DNA of 5,483 bases from Gammaproteobacteria bacterium (GCA_024638345.1 JAHEKL010000191.1:1-5483), one strand, 5' to 3'. Counted from the first letter of the stretch, positions 1 to 5,483 are shown. Notes: a model not told the origin generated them from the sequence alone. A program made the numbers and translations.

Positions 1-222
1 CTGAGCGCCAAAGTCCCTCACAAGGTCCTCATCGGCCGCCACTTGACGCGCGGCCTCGGCGCCGGCGCCCTTCCCCAGATCGGAGAAGAAGCCGCCACCG
101 AGAACGAAGACGACCTGCGCAAGTCCATCCAAGGCGCCGACATGGTGTTCATCACCTGCGGCCTGGGTGGCGGCACCGGTACCGAATGTGGGTCGGAAAT
201 GCGACGATGGCGTCTCGCGTGA
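1..222 (+). CDS. ftsZ: FtsZ internal fragment, cut off at both ends (broken gene)
   Basis: FtsZ is the tubulin-like GTPase that forms the cytokinetic ring. Frame 1 reads as its N-terminal GTPase domain: IGRHLTRGLGAGALPQIGEE, then QGADMVFIT and LGGGTGT, which is the start of the tubulin/FtsZ signature that binds GTP phosphates. By comparison with known FtsZ proteins this matches roughly residues 55-112 of about 380. The gene runs off the left edge. After GGGTGT (codon ending at 180) FtsZ should continue with a GAAPV-like stretch. Instead the frame reads 13 unrelated residues (TECGSEMRRWRLA, the first T still FtsZ-compatible) and stops at 220-222. The FtsZ-like sequence therefore ends between about 174 and 183, and the tail is out-of-frame ATPase DNA. 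The product would lack half of the GTPase domain and the whole C-terminal domain, so it cannot be functional as written. Identity as FtsZ is very likely. Whether the break is biological or an assembly error cannot be told here. Confidence 0.85.
   Translation: MSAKVPHKVLIGRHLTRGLGAGALPQIGEEAATENEDDLRKSIQGADMVFITCGLGGGTGTECGSEMRRWRLA
171..188. other. Junction between ftsZ and metal-ATPase sequence
   Basis: FtsZ homology ends at the GGGTGT codons. P-type ATPase homology is clear from WVGN, starting at 189, and may begin a few codons earlier, since the in-frame residues Tyr-Arg just before it fit the family. The two genes are in different frames. The overlap holds ACCGGTACC (175-183), two interlocked six-base palindromes (ACCGGT and GGTACC). 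It could represent a short microhomology shared by both parents. No insertion-sequence end, direct repeat or integrase site was seen beside it. Confidence 0.7.
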
Positions 223-875
223 ACGCGTCGCCGCCTGCAGAGATCGAGGACTGGGTCGCCGAGCAGTCCCGACTAGGCCGAACGACCGTCTTTATGGGAA
301 CCGAGGGTCGGGTCCTGGCCGGGCTCGCATTCGGCGATCGGCTCCGTTCCAACGCAAAGCCCGCGATCCAGCGGCTTCGGTCGATGGGCATCCGTCGAGT
401 CGTCGTGCTCTCCGGTGACCATCCCCCCGCGGTGGCCACGATCGGAGAGGAGATCGGAGCGGACGAGGTTCTGGCCGGTCTGTTACCCGATCAGAAGGTC
501 GACGTGCTGCGAGAGTTGTCGGCTCGGTCAGGGGCGGTGGCGATGGTCGGGGACGGAGTGAATGATGCACCAGCCATGGCCTCGGCAACCCTGGGTATGG
601 CAATGGGCGCTGCCGGGACCGATGTGGCGATCGAGACCGCCGACATCATTCTCATGAGCGACGACCTCGAGAGAGTCCCCTACGCCTTGAGCTTGGGATC
701 TCGGGCTCGCCGCGTCGTACGTCAGAACGTCTGGTTCAGCGTGGGATGGATGGGTATCCTCGTCGTCGCGGCCTCGACGGTCGGACTTCCCCTGACGCTC
801 GCCGTGGTGGCCCACGAAGGAAGCACCCTCCTCGTCGTCCTGAACGGTCTGCGATTGTTGCGTCGGGTCTTCTGA
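186..875 (+). CDS. P1B-type (P1B-4-like) metal-transporting ATPase, C-terminal fragment
   Basis: This is the C-terminal third of a heavy-metal P-type ATPase, an inner-membrane pump that moves transition-metal ions out of the cytoplasm using ATP. Counting from the ATG at 186, the sequence opens in the nucleotide-binding domain (WVGN at 2-5). It continues through the phosphorylation domain: LSGD at 75-78, PDQK at 101-104 with the conserved Lys, and the hinge motif GDGVND at 122-127. It ends with two membrane helices (about 182-202 and 203-221). The last helix contains HEGST (210-214) followed by Asn220, the pattern known from P1B-4 pumps (CoaT/CtpD type: Co, Zn or Fe). Zn/Cd and Cu pumps have other residues there. 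The earlier helices, the SPC/CPC metal motif and the DKTGT phosphorylation site are missing because the sequence switches to ftsZ upstream. There is no Shine-Dalgarno sequence before the 186 ATG, so it is only the first ATG in the frame, not a credible native start. The fragment could not pump. Confidence 0.85.
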   Translation: MWVGNATMASRVNASPPAEIEDWVAEQSRLGRTTVFMGTEGRVLAGLAFGDRLRSNAKPAIQRLRSMGIRRVVVLSGDHPPAVATIGEEIGADEVLAGLLPDQKVDVLRELSARSGAVAMVGDGVNDAPAMASATLGMAMGAAGTDVAIETADIILMSDDLERVPYALSLGSRARRVVRQNVWFSVGWMGILVVAASTVGLPLTLAVVAHEGSTLLVVLNGLRLLRRVF

Positions 876-882
876 CCGTCTT

Positions 883-901
883 CGTGGGGGATTCCCCCAC
901 G
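883..901 (+). terminator. Hairpin just after the ATPase gene, possible terminator
   Basis: A perfect 8-bp stem, CGTGGGGG / CCCCCACG, with an ATT loop starts 7 bases after the ATPase stop codon. The nearest T run (TTTT, 914-917) is about 12 bases downstream rather than directly attached, so this is an imperfect intrinsic terminator. The position after a stop codon and the GC-rich stem support a 3'-end role. Confidence 0.5.
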
Positions 902-996
902 CGGCACGGAGGGTTTTCCCGACTCGCAGCACCGAGACCGATCGAGCAGCTTTCGAGTATGGTGGTTGTGGTCTTCCGAACGCTGATGTTTTCGGC

Positions 997-1025
997 TTGA
1001 CCGATGCGTGGCTTACCGATAGAGT
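997..1025 (+). promoter_or_regulatory. Candidate sigma70-type promoter for the small secreted protein gene
   Basis: TTGACC (997-1002) is separated by 17 bases from TAGAGT (1020-1025). This is 5/6 and 4/6 agreement with the consensus boxes at ideal spacing, in otherwise GC-rich DNA. Transcription would start near 1032 and leave a leader of about 80 bases before the ATG at 1111. The call rests on pattern only. The rest of the 235-base gap from 876 to 1110 holds the hairpin at 883-901 and the leader repeat, with no credible gene. Confidence 0.4.
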
Positions 1026-1056
1026 CCGCAGGCGGTAAATCGTTCTTGGGAGGAGT

Positions 1057-1087
1057 CTTGCGGGACCTACAGGTGCGAGATCGCAAG
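1057..1087 (+). repeat. Nested inverted repeats in the leader of the small secreted protein gene
   Basis: Outer arms CTTGCG (1057-1062) and CGCAAG (1082-1087) enclose a smaller repeat, ACCT-AC-AGGT (1065-1074). The structure sits in the presumed 5' leader, ending 23 bases before the start codon. It could fold in the RNA, or the inner part could be a protein-binding site. The arms are short, so chance is a real alternative. Confidence 0.25.
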
Positions 1088-1110
1088 GTGTGCCAAGCGT
1101 AGGGTTTACT

Positions 1111-1488
1111 ATGACGTACAGATCTCACAGGTCGATGGGATTGGCTCTGGCTGCCCTCATCATAGGGGCGGCGGGGGTGGATGGATTTCGATCCTGTCAC
1201 CATCACGGGGAGACACTCGCCGCCGATGTCGGGGGGGTTGCTGGGCACCCATCTCACGGCGACTCCTCACACGAGGGGCCAGCGCAGGACTCCGCTCCTT
1301 GCGATCACGACTTGGGCGTGTGTCAGACCTTGGCCGCCGACCCGGTGGTTGCCACAGTCCGCGCCCAGCCTCCAGGACTCGATGGCCTCGTTACGGAGTT
1401 CCCGCCTCCCGTAGCGGGAGCGAGCCATTCCTCCGAGCCGTCTCTCCTCCTTCCCTATTCCACCGGTCCTCCAAGCGCATCGGTCTGA
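1111..1488 (+). CDS. Small secreted His/Cys-rich protein, putative metal-binding
   Basis: A 125-residue protein with no family I can name firmly. It opens with a basic stretch (RSHRS) and a hydrophobic segment (residues 9-23) that looks like a signal peptide, so it is probably exported. The mature part has CHHHGE at 29-34, then HPSHGDSSHEG at 46-56 and CDHDLGVC at 64-71. Together these give seven His and three Cys within 43 residues, with many acidic residues, as in periplasmic metal-binding proteins. The rest is Pro-rich and ends with LLPYSTGPPSA, an ending I associate with small Cys/His-rich proteins encoded next to TonB receptors in related bacteria (recollection, not checked). ATG 1111 was chosen because it gives a normal signal peptide and has AGGG upstream; a GTG at 1090 in the same frame would add seven residues. 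The TonB receptor gene follows 202 bases downstream on the same strand. I infer a role in binding or relaying a metal such as copper. The ligand-rich segment supports this, but the specificity is unknown. Confidence 0.65.
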   Translation: MTYRSHRSMGLALAALIIGAAGVDGFRSCHHHGETLAADVGGVAGHPSHGDSSHEGPAQDSAPCDHDLGVCQTLAADPVVATVRAQPPGLDGLVTEFPPPVAGASHSSEPSLLLPYSTGPPSASV

Positions 1489-1572
1489 CGCACGCTCGGT
1501 TGGGCATTCCCGTGCCTTTGCGTGCCTCGTAGCAGGACGAGCCGAGCGAAGTTCCTCCGTCCGTAGTCGATC

Positions 1573-1587
1573 GCCCTCGTAGAGGGC
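1573..1587 (+). other. Short hairpin between the secreted protein and receptor genes
   Basis: A perfect 6-bp stem, GCCCTC / GAGGGC, with a GTA loop. No T run follows, so it is not a convincing terminator. It may be an mRNA processing or stabilising hairpin if the two genes are co-transcribed. The 202-base spacer (1489-1690) otherwise shows only the palindrome at 1613-1628 and the receptor's ribosome binding site, with no clear promoter boxes. Confidence 0.3.
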
Positions 1588-1612
1588 ACCTCGTCTGCTG
1601 GTTGCGCAGCGG

Positions 1613-1628
1613 CGCATCCATGGATGCG
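1613..1628. promoter_or_regulatory. 16-bp perfect palindrome upstream of the receptor gene, candidate operator
   Basis: CGCATCCATGGATGCG is identical to its reverse complement over all 16 bases and ends 62 bases before the receptor start codon. A perfect palindrome with no spacer suits a homodimeric DNA-binding regulator. I do not recognise it as the site of a named family such as Fur, CueR or CsoR. The nearby gene context suggests a metal-responsive regulator, but that is inference. Confidence 0.35.
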
Positions 1629-1677
1629 GCCCGGTCGTGGCCGGACGGAGCTCAGCAATCCGCCGAGTCCGAAATGA

Positions 1678-1686
1678 AGGAGGGAG
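1678..1686 (+). promoter_or_regulatory. Strong Shine-Dalgarno sequence fixing the receptor start
   Basis: AAGGAGGGA lies 4 bases before the ATG at 1691 (AGGAGG core 1679-1684, 6 bases away). It is the best ribosome binding site in the window. It selects the internal Met over the ATG-like start 54 bases upstream at 1637, which has no such site. Confidence 0.8.
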
Positions 1687-1690
1687 AGGA

Positions 1691-4054
1691 ATGAGTCACC
1701 AAATCCCAGCTCGAACGAGCAGCAACGGCCGCGTCCACCAGACGGTCAAGGTGATGGGCTTGCTAGTCCTTTGCCTCATCTATGGCGAAGAGCCCTTGGC
1801 GAGTCAGCAGCCGGGCCAGATCGCTGTTCAGGTGACCGGACAAGGCGGTGAGCCCGTCCGGGCAGCCAGAGTTCAGATACTGCAAAGGAGTGTGGAAGGA
1901 GTCACTGCAGCGGATGGCCGCTTGGTCATTCCTGCGATCCCGCCGGGCACCTATCCGGTCAGGATCACTGCGCTCGGCTACCGCGACGTGACGGAGCAGG
2001 TCAGCGTTGCCGCTGGAGCGATGGCCACCCTGAATGTCGTTCTGGAGGTCCGTCCCATCGAACTACAGGGCGTTCAGGTCCACGTCCTGAGGCCCGATCT
2101 GCAGCACCGGACGGAACTCGAAGCCGAGAGGGTGATGGAGTCCAACCCCCGGGACGCAGGAGACGCTCTTCGCGAGCTGCCGGGCGTCGATGCCGTCCGC
2201 AAGGGGCCGGTGGGACTGGACCCCGTGGTACGTGGCCTCAGGGAGACCGAGGTTGGAACCTATCTCGACGGTGCCCGCATGTTTCCGGCGGGTCCGGCCC
2301 GTATGGACTCTCCCCTCACCCACCTGGATCCGACGAACATCCAGCACGTGGAGGTGGTCAAGGGACCTTATGCCCTGACCTGGGGCGCCGGAAATCTGGC
2401 GGCTATCCGCGTCGAGACGCGAGGCGTGCCCCCGCAGATCCCCGGAGCGATCCACGGCAGGTTCCTCACGGGCTACGACTCCAATATCGGAGCTCAGGAG
2501 TATTCCGGCTCCGTATACGGATCGGACGGACCGTGGGCCTATTGGGGCTCGGCCGTATGGCGTACGGGCTCGGACTACCAGTCCGGGGACGACGTTACGG
2601 TTCCGGGAGACTTCGAGTCCTGGGAGGTTCGGGGGAAGGTCGGCTATCGGACGAGCGACGCCTCTTGGCTGAGTATTTCCGCAGGCTATCAGGAACAGGG
2701 CCCCATCGACTATCCGGGGCGACTCCTCACCGCCGACTTCTTCGAAACGGTCAATCTGAATGGTGCGTGGAGGCTGGATCGAAGTGAAGGGCTTCTCCGC
2801 GCAATGGAGATCAGCGCCTATGTCAACGACGTCCAGCACGCCATGGACAACGAGGGCAAGCCCACGAGGGAAGCGGTGCCCACTCGAACGCCGCCCTTCG
2901 CCCTGGATGTGAAGGTGGATGCCTCGGTTCAGGTCACTGGAGGGCGCGTGTCGGCGACCCTTCTTCCGACCCCGGATTGGACGTTCGAGGTGGGCGGCGA
3001 CGTGTATCGGGCAACCCGCGATGCCACCCGCACGATCGACCGCCTGGACGCAGGAATGAAGCCGCCCACGTTTCCCCTCGTGGACCTGATGTGGCCGGAC
3101 GCAACCATCACCGATGGGGGTATCTGGGCCCGGGCGGAACACCCATTCGGGGGCAGGTTCCGCCTCTCTGGAGCGCTGCGGGTGGACCGGGTGAGCGCGG
3201 ACGCCGGGAAGACGCCCAGCGACTTCTTCCTCGCCAACACGTCGGGAAACCTTAGCGCTTCGGAGACGAACCTCAACGGCGCGCTGACCCTGAGCGCGAA
3301 CCTCAGCCCGAACTGGAATTTCTCCATCGGGGGTGGAACCGTGGTCCGCACGGCGGACGCTACGGAGCGTTACTCCGATCGAACGCCAGCGAGCAAGGCG
3401 CAAATCAGCGCCGAGTTCATGGGCAACCCCGCGCTGGATCCGGAACGAAGCAGCCAGGTGGACCTTTGGCTGGAGGCGCGTTATCCACGGCTGGGCTTCG
3501 ACGCCAATCTCTTCGCACGTCGCATAGACGACTACATCACCATGGAGGCTACGGAACTGCCAACACGTCTTCCGTTGAGTCCGCCGACCGTGTACCGCTA
3601 TGTGAACGGTGATGCCGAATTCTGGGGCCTCGAGACCAACCTATCCTTCAATCTCACCGGCGAACTGACGGCCGGACTCGGGGGCGAATACCTCTGGGGG
3701 AAGGACCTGGCGCTCGATGAGCCAGCCCTGGGAGTAGCGCCACTCAGGGGCGACGTGAGCCTACGCTACTCGCGGGCTGGCGGCGCCTATTTCATCGGCG
3801 GAAACCTGTTGGCTGTGGGTCGCCAGGACCGCCTCGCAACCACCCGTGGTGAGATCGAAGACACACCCGGCTACTCCCTACTCAACATCCAAGTGGGATT
3901 CCGACCCTATCCGGGCTTCCTCGTCCGGGTCGGGGTTCAGAACCTGGGGGACACCGAGTACTACAATCACCTGAATGCCAAGAACCCGTTCACGGGGGTG
4001 CCGATCCCCGAGCCAGGAAGGTCCATCTTCCTTCGAACTACCTACTCCTTCTAG
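1691..4054 (+). CDS. TonB-dependent outer-membrane receptor, OprC/NosA-like (putative copper receptor)
   Basis: A 787-residue gated outer-membrane transporter powered by TonB/ExbBD. From Met1 (1691) it has a basic N-region and a hydrophobic core (about 19-32) with likely cleavage after PLAS (35-38). A carboxypeptidase-regulatory-like domain follows (44-119; note DGRLVIPAIPPGTYPVRI), then a TonB-box-like stretch (ELQGVQVHV, 124-132), the plug (about 137-244) and a beta-barrel ending in the terminal Phe of TTYSF. The plug contains LDPVVRGLRE, YLDG, GPARMDSP and VEVVKGP. These resemble the copper receptors OprC and NosA, whose equivalent of GPARM carries a CxxxM copper site paired with an HxM in the barrel. 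Here Met205 and the HAM at 383-385 (2837-2845) are kept at nearly the same separation, but the Cys position is Gly201. A copper or other soft-metal substrate is therefore likely but not certain. The N-terminal regulatory-like domain is an addition relative to OprC. Upstream lies a His/Cys-rich secreted protein, and a strong terminator ends the unit. Identity as a TonB receptor is secure; the substrate is inferred. Confidence 0.93.
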   Translation: MSHQIPARTSSNGRVHQTVKVMGLLVLCLIYGEEPLASQQPGQIAVQVTGQGGEPVRAARVQILQRSVEGVTAADGRLVIPAIPPGTYPVRITALGYRDVTEQVSVAAGAMATLNVVLEVRPIELQGVQVHVLRPDLQHRTELEAERVMESNPRDAGDALRELPGVDAVRKGPVGLDPVVRGLRETEVGTYLDGARMFPAGPARMDSPLTHLDPTNIQHVEVVKGPYALTWGAGNLAAIRVETRGVPPQIPGAIHGRFLTGYDSNIGAQEYSGSVYGSDGPWAYWGSAVWRTGSDYQSGDDVTVPGDFESWEVRGKVGYRTSDASWLSISAGYQEQGPIDYPGRLLTADFFETVNLNGAWRLDRSEGLLRAMEISAYVNDVQHAMDNEGKPTREAVPTRTPPFALDVKVDASVQVTGGRVSATLLPTPDWTFEVGGDVYRATRDATRTIDRLDAGMKPPTFPLVDLMWPDATITDGGIWARAEHPFGGRFRLSGALRVDRVSADAGKTPSDFFLANTSGNLSASETNLNGALTLSANLSPNWNFSIGGGTVVRTADATERYSDRTPASKAQISAEFMGNPALDPERSSQVDLWLEARYPRLGFDANLFARRIDDYITMEATELPTRLPLSPPTVYRYVNGDAEFWGLETNLSFNLTGELTAGLGGEYLWGKDLALDEPALGVAPLRGDVSLRYSRAGGAYFIGGNLLAVGRQDRLATTRGEIEDTPGYSLLNIQVGFRPYPGFLVRVGVQNLGDTEYYNHLNAKNPFTGVPIPEPGRSIFLRTTYSF

Positions 4055-4056
4055 TC

Positions 4057-4071
4057 CTCGACGTAGTCGAG
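4057..4071 (+). other. Short hairpin directly after the receptor stop codon
   Basis: A perfect 6-bp stem, CTCGAC / GTCGAG, with a GTA loop starts 3 bases after the stop. It precedes the larger terminator hairpin and may only stabilise the 3' end of the transcript. Confidence 0.35.
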
Positions 4072-4083
4072 CAAGTTGGCTGG

Positions 4084-4118
4084 GCGGGGTCTCCACAATG
4101 GGGACCCCGCTCTTGCTT
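4084..4118 (+). terminator. Intrinsic terminator of the receptor gene
   Basis: A 12-bp stem pairs 4084-4095 with 4099-4110 across a CAA loop. All pairs are Watson-Crick except one G-U. The stem base is GCGGGGTC / GACCCCGC, and the T-rich tract TCTTGCTT (4111-4118) follows directly. It lies 29 bases after the receptor stop and separates the receptor unit from the cyclase gene. Confidence 0.7.
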
Positions 4119-4223
4119 GCCTCTCGACGTCACGGCAGCGCATCTTCACGCGTAGCTTCCAGTTGGGCGCGATTCTCAGCAGCTTTGGCGAGCGTGCACG
4201 TGATGCTGGACTAGCCATGCCTC

Positions 4224-4250
4224 TTGGCGGCGGAGTCGCGTTGGTATATC
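4224..4250 (+). promoter_or_regulatory. Possible promoter of the cyclase-domain gene
   Basis: TTGGCG (4224-4229) and TATATC (4245-4250) are 15 bases apart, slightly shorter than ideal. The second box is the most AT-rich spot between the terminator and the gene. It would give a leader of about 30 bases before the ATG at 4286. The stretch 4119-4223 shows nothing else I can support. Confidence 0.3.
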
Positions 4251-4285
4251 CGAGCGTGGGCACCTGACCGGGGAATCAGATCCAA

Positions 4286-5483
4286 ATGCGCCAGCTGGCA
4301 GCGATCATGTTTTCCGACTTGGTCGGCTTCACGGCTCGCATGCAGGAGGACGAAGGGGGAGCGAGGGAGCTCGTTCGTCAGCATCGTGACGTACTCGAGC
4401 GAGCCGTTACGGCCGGCTCCGGAGAAACGCTTCAGTTCTATGGCGACGGCGCCCTCACCGTCTTCCCGAGCGCCGTGAACGCCGTCGACTGCGCCGTTCG
4501 CATCCAGCAAGAACTGGCTGGGAGCGGCTCGACCAGACTCCGAATCGGACTCCACGTGGGCGACGTCATCCACGACGAGCTCGGGGTCTATGGCGACGGC
4601 GTGAACGTCGCTGCTCGAGTTCAGGAGCTCGGGGTTCCTGGATCCATCCTCCTGTCCGCAAGGATCCGAGACGAAATCAAGAACCATCCCCGTATCCGGG
4701 TTCGGCCTCTCGGGGACTTCCGACTCAAGAACGTCAAGCAGCCGCTCGGCATTCTCGCTGTGGAGGCGGAAGGGGTGGTGATTCCGGATTCACAGGATCT
4801 ACCAAAAGCGCAGAACGAGAGCCAGAAGAGCATCGCCGTGCTCCCGTTCGAGAACATGAGCCCCGACCCCGAGAACGAGTATTTCTGCGATGGGATCGCG
4901 GAAGAGATCATCAACGTGCTCGCACAGCTTCCCGGACTCAAGGTCGCAGGTCGGACATCGGCGTTTTCGTTCAAGGGGAGGGTCCTGGACGTGCGGGAGA
5001 TCGGGACCAAGCTGAACGTCGGCACGGTCCTGTCTGGGAGCGTACGCAAGATGGGGGATCAGCTCCGGATCACGGCGCAGCTCGTCGACGTCACCAACGG
5101 ATACCAGCTCTGGTCTGAGCGGTTCGACCGACGACTCGACGACATCTTCGCAATTCAAGACGAGATCGCGACGAACATCGCCGAACGGCTGGAGATCACG
5201 ATCGGCGGCACGGTGCGACAGTCCAGGCCAAACACCGAAAACGTCGAGGCCTACGAGCTCTATCTGAAGGGCCGTGGCCTGCTCTATCAGCGCGGAATGG
5301 CGATGTTCCGGGCCCAAAGATGTTTCGAGGAAGCGCTGGCCCGGGATGCACAGTACGCATTGGCACACGCCGGGCTAGCCGACAGCTACTCGATACTCGG
5401 CTACTACGGGCTCATTGCGCCCCCTGAAGCATGGCCCCCTGCTCGTCAGGCGGCTGACCGTGCCGTCGCGCTGGCGCCGGAGC
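4286..5483 (+). CDS. Class III nucleotide cyclase domain fused to TolB-like domain and TPR repeats (3' end cut off)
   Basis: The frame is open for 399 codons and leaves the window unfinished; related proteins are usually 550-800 residues. Residues 3-160 form a class III adenylate/guanylate cyclase homology domain: FSDLVGFT with metal Asp11, FYGDG with metal Asp54, and GDGVNVAAR with transition-state Asn107 and Arg111. The positions that normally select the purine are altered: Gln50 instead of Lys, and Gly100 instead of Asp (numbering by alignment to Rv1625c-type enzymes). A linker leads to a TolB-like domain (182-303: IAVLPFENMSPDPENEYF, then DGIAEEI, LSGSVRK and YQLWSERFDR). TPR-type helices follow (from about 320, EAYELYLKGR and ALARDAQYALAHAGLADSY). 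There is no signal peptide or membrane segment, so the protein is probably cytoplasmic. The TPRs suggest protein-protein contacts. ATG 4286 is the first start after an in-frame stop at 4265-4267; the ribosome site is weak (GGGGA, 4270-4274). The role is likely cyclic-nucleotide signalling or a degenerate sensor. The input signal is unknown. Confidence 0.9.
   Translation, partial: MRQLAAIMFSDLVGFTARMQEDEGGARELVRQHRDVLERAVTAGSGETLQFYGDGALTVFPSAVNAVDCAVRIQQELAGSGSTRLRIGLHVGDVIHDELGVYGDGVNVAARVQELGVPGSILLSARIRDEIKNHPRIRVRPLGDFRLKNVKQPLGILAVEAEGVVIPDSQDLPKAQNESQKSIAVLPFENMSPDPENEYFCDGIAEEIINVLAQLPGLKVAGRTSAFSFKGRVLDVREIGTKLNVGTVLSGSVRKMGDQLRITAQLVDVTNGYQLWSERFDRRLDDIFAIQDEIATNIAERLEITIGGTVRQSRPNTENVEAYELYLKGRGLLYQRGMAMFRAQRCFEEALARDAQYALAHAGLADSYSILGYYGLIAPPEAWPPARQAADRAVALAPE

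Noticed and set aside
186..188. ATG 186 as the true start of a short, complete protein
   Set aside because: The homology begins in the middle of a P-type ATPase nucleotide domain, there is no ribosome site, and the sequence upstream belongs to ftsZ. It is a truncation, not a compact gene.
167..418. 83-codon + strand frame overlapping the ATPase start
   Set aside because: It is an Arg-rich out-of-frame shadow of the ATPase with no family resemblance.
1090..1110. GTG start for the small secreted protein
   Set aside because: It is possible, but it adds seven residues of no clear use. The ATG at 1111 has AGGG at suitable spacing and a normal signal-peptide N-region.
736..1257. 173-codon - strand frame covering the spacer after the ATPase
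   Set aside because: It overlaps both flanking + strand genes, and its Arg/Pro/Ser-rich translation has no domain. It appears to be a composition effect.
1637..1690. Upstream start for the TonB receptor
   Set aside because: It would add 18 residues, including a charged stretch before the signal peptide, and has no ribosome site. The ATG at 1691 has a strong one and gives a normal export signal.
2063..3403. 446-codon open frame on the - strand opposite the receptor gene
   Set aside because: It is fully antisense to a clear TonB receptor, its translation is Arg/Gly/Pro-rich without a recognisable domain, and long antisense frames are common in GC-rich genes.
4799..5368. 189-codon - strand frame, with another at 4211-4687
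   Set aside because: Both lie opposite the cyclase/TolB/TPR gene, whose frame shows strong family motifs throughout. Their own translations show none.

Overview
The window comes from a GC-rich, Gram-negative (outer-membrane-bearing) bacterium. Two protein types set the flavour: a TonB-dependent receptor with an N-terminal carboxypeptidase-regulatory-like domain, and a class III cyclase/TolB-like/TPR fusion. Both are common in Gemmatimonadota and other environmental lineages, but the window does not prove that phylum. All recognisable genes lie on the + strand. No RNA gene, insertion sequence or CRISPR array was seen.

Layout. Bases 1-180 encode 60 residues from the middle of FtsZ, ending inside the GGGTGT part of the tubulin/FtsZ signature. 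The reading then switches abruptly, at or near an ACCGGTACC sequence (175-183), to the C-terminal third of a P1B-type metal ATPase (186-875) in a different frame. Neither gene is intact: this is a true rearrangement or an assembly chimera. A hairpin follows the ATPase, then a spacer with a sigma70-like promoter. Next come a 125-residue secreted His/Cys-rich protein (1111-1488), a 202-base spacer with a small hairpin and a 16-bp perfect palindrome, and a 787-residue TonB-dependent receptor (1691-4054) with a strong Shine-Dalgarno sequence. The receptor is followed by a strong intrinsic terminator (4084-4118). The last gene (4286 to the right edge, incomplete) is a cyclase-domain protein fused to a TolB-like domain and TPR repeats.

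How the genes may work together. The ATPase fragment carries the HEGST motif typical of the P1B-4 (Co/Zn/Fe) subgroup. The small secreted protein is rich in possible metal ligands. The receptor has a plug sequence and an HxM motif that resemble the OprC/NosA copper receptors, but with Gly where OprC has its copper-binding Cys. I infer a transition-metal (most likely copper) acquisition and handling cluster from about 1000 to 4118, with the small protein and receptor possibly co-transcribed. The cyclase gene lies beyond the terminator and is probably a separate signalling unit. It keeps the metal-binding and transition-state residues but lacks both usual purine-selecting residues.
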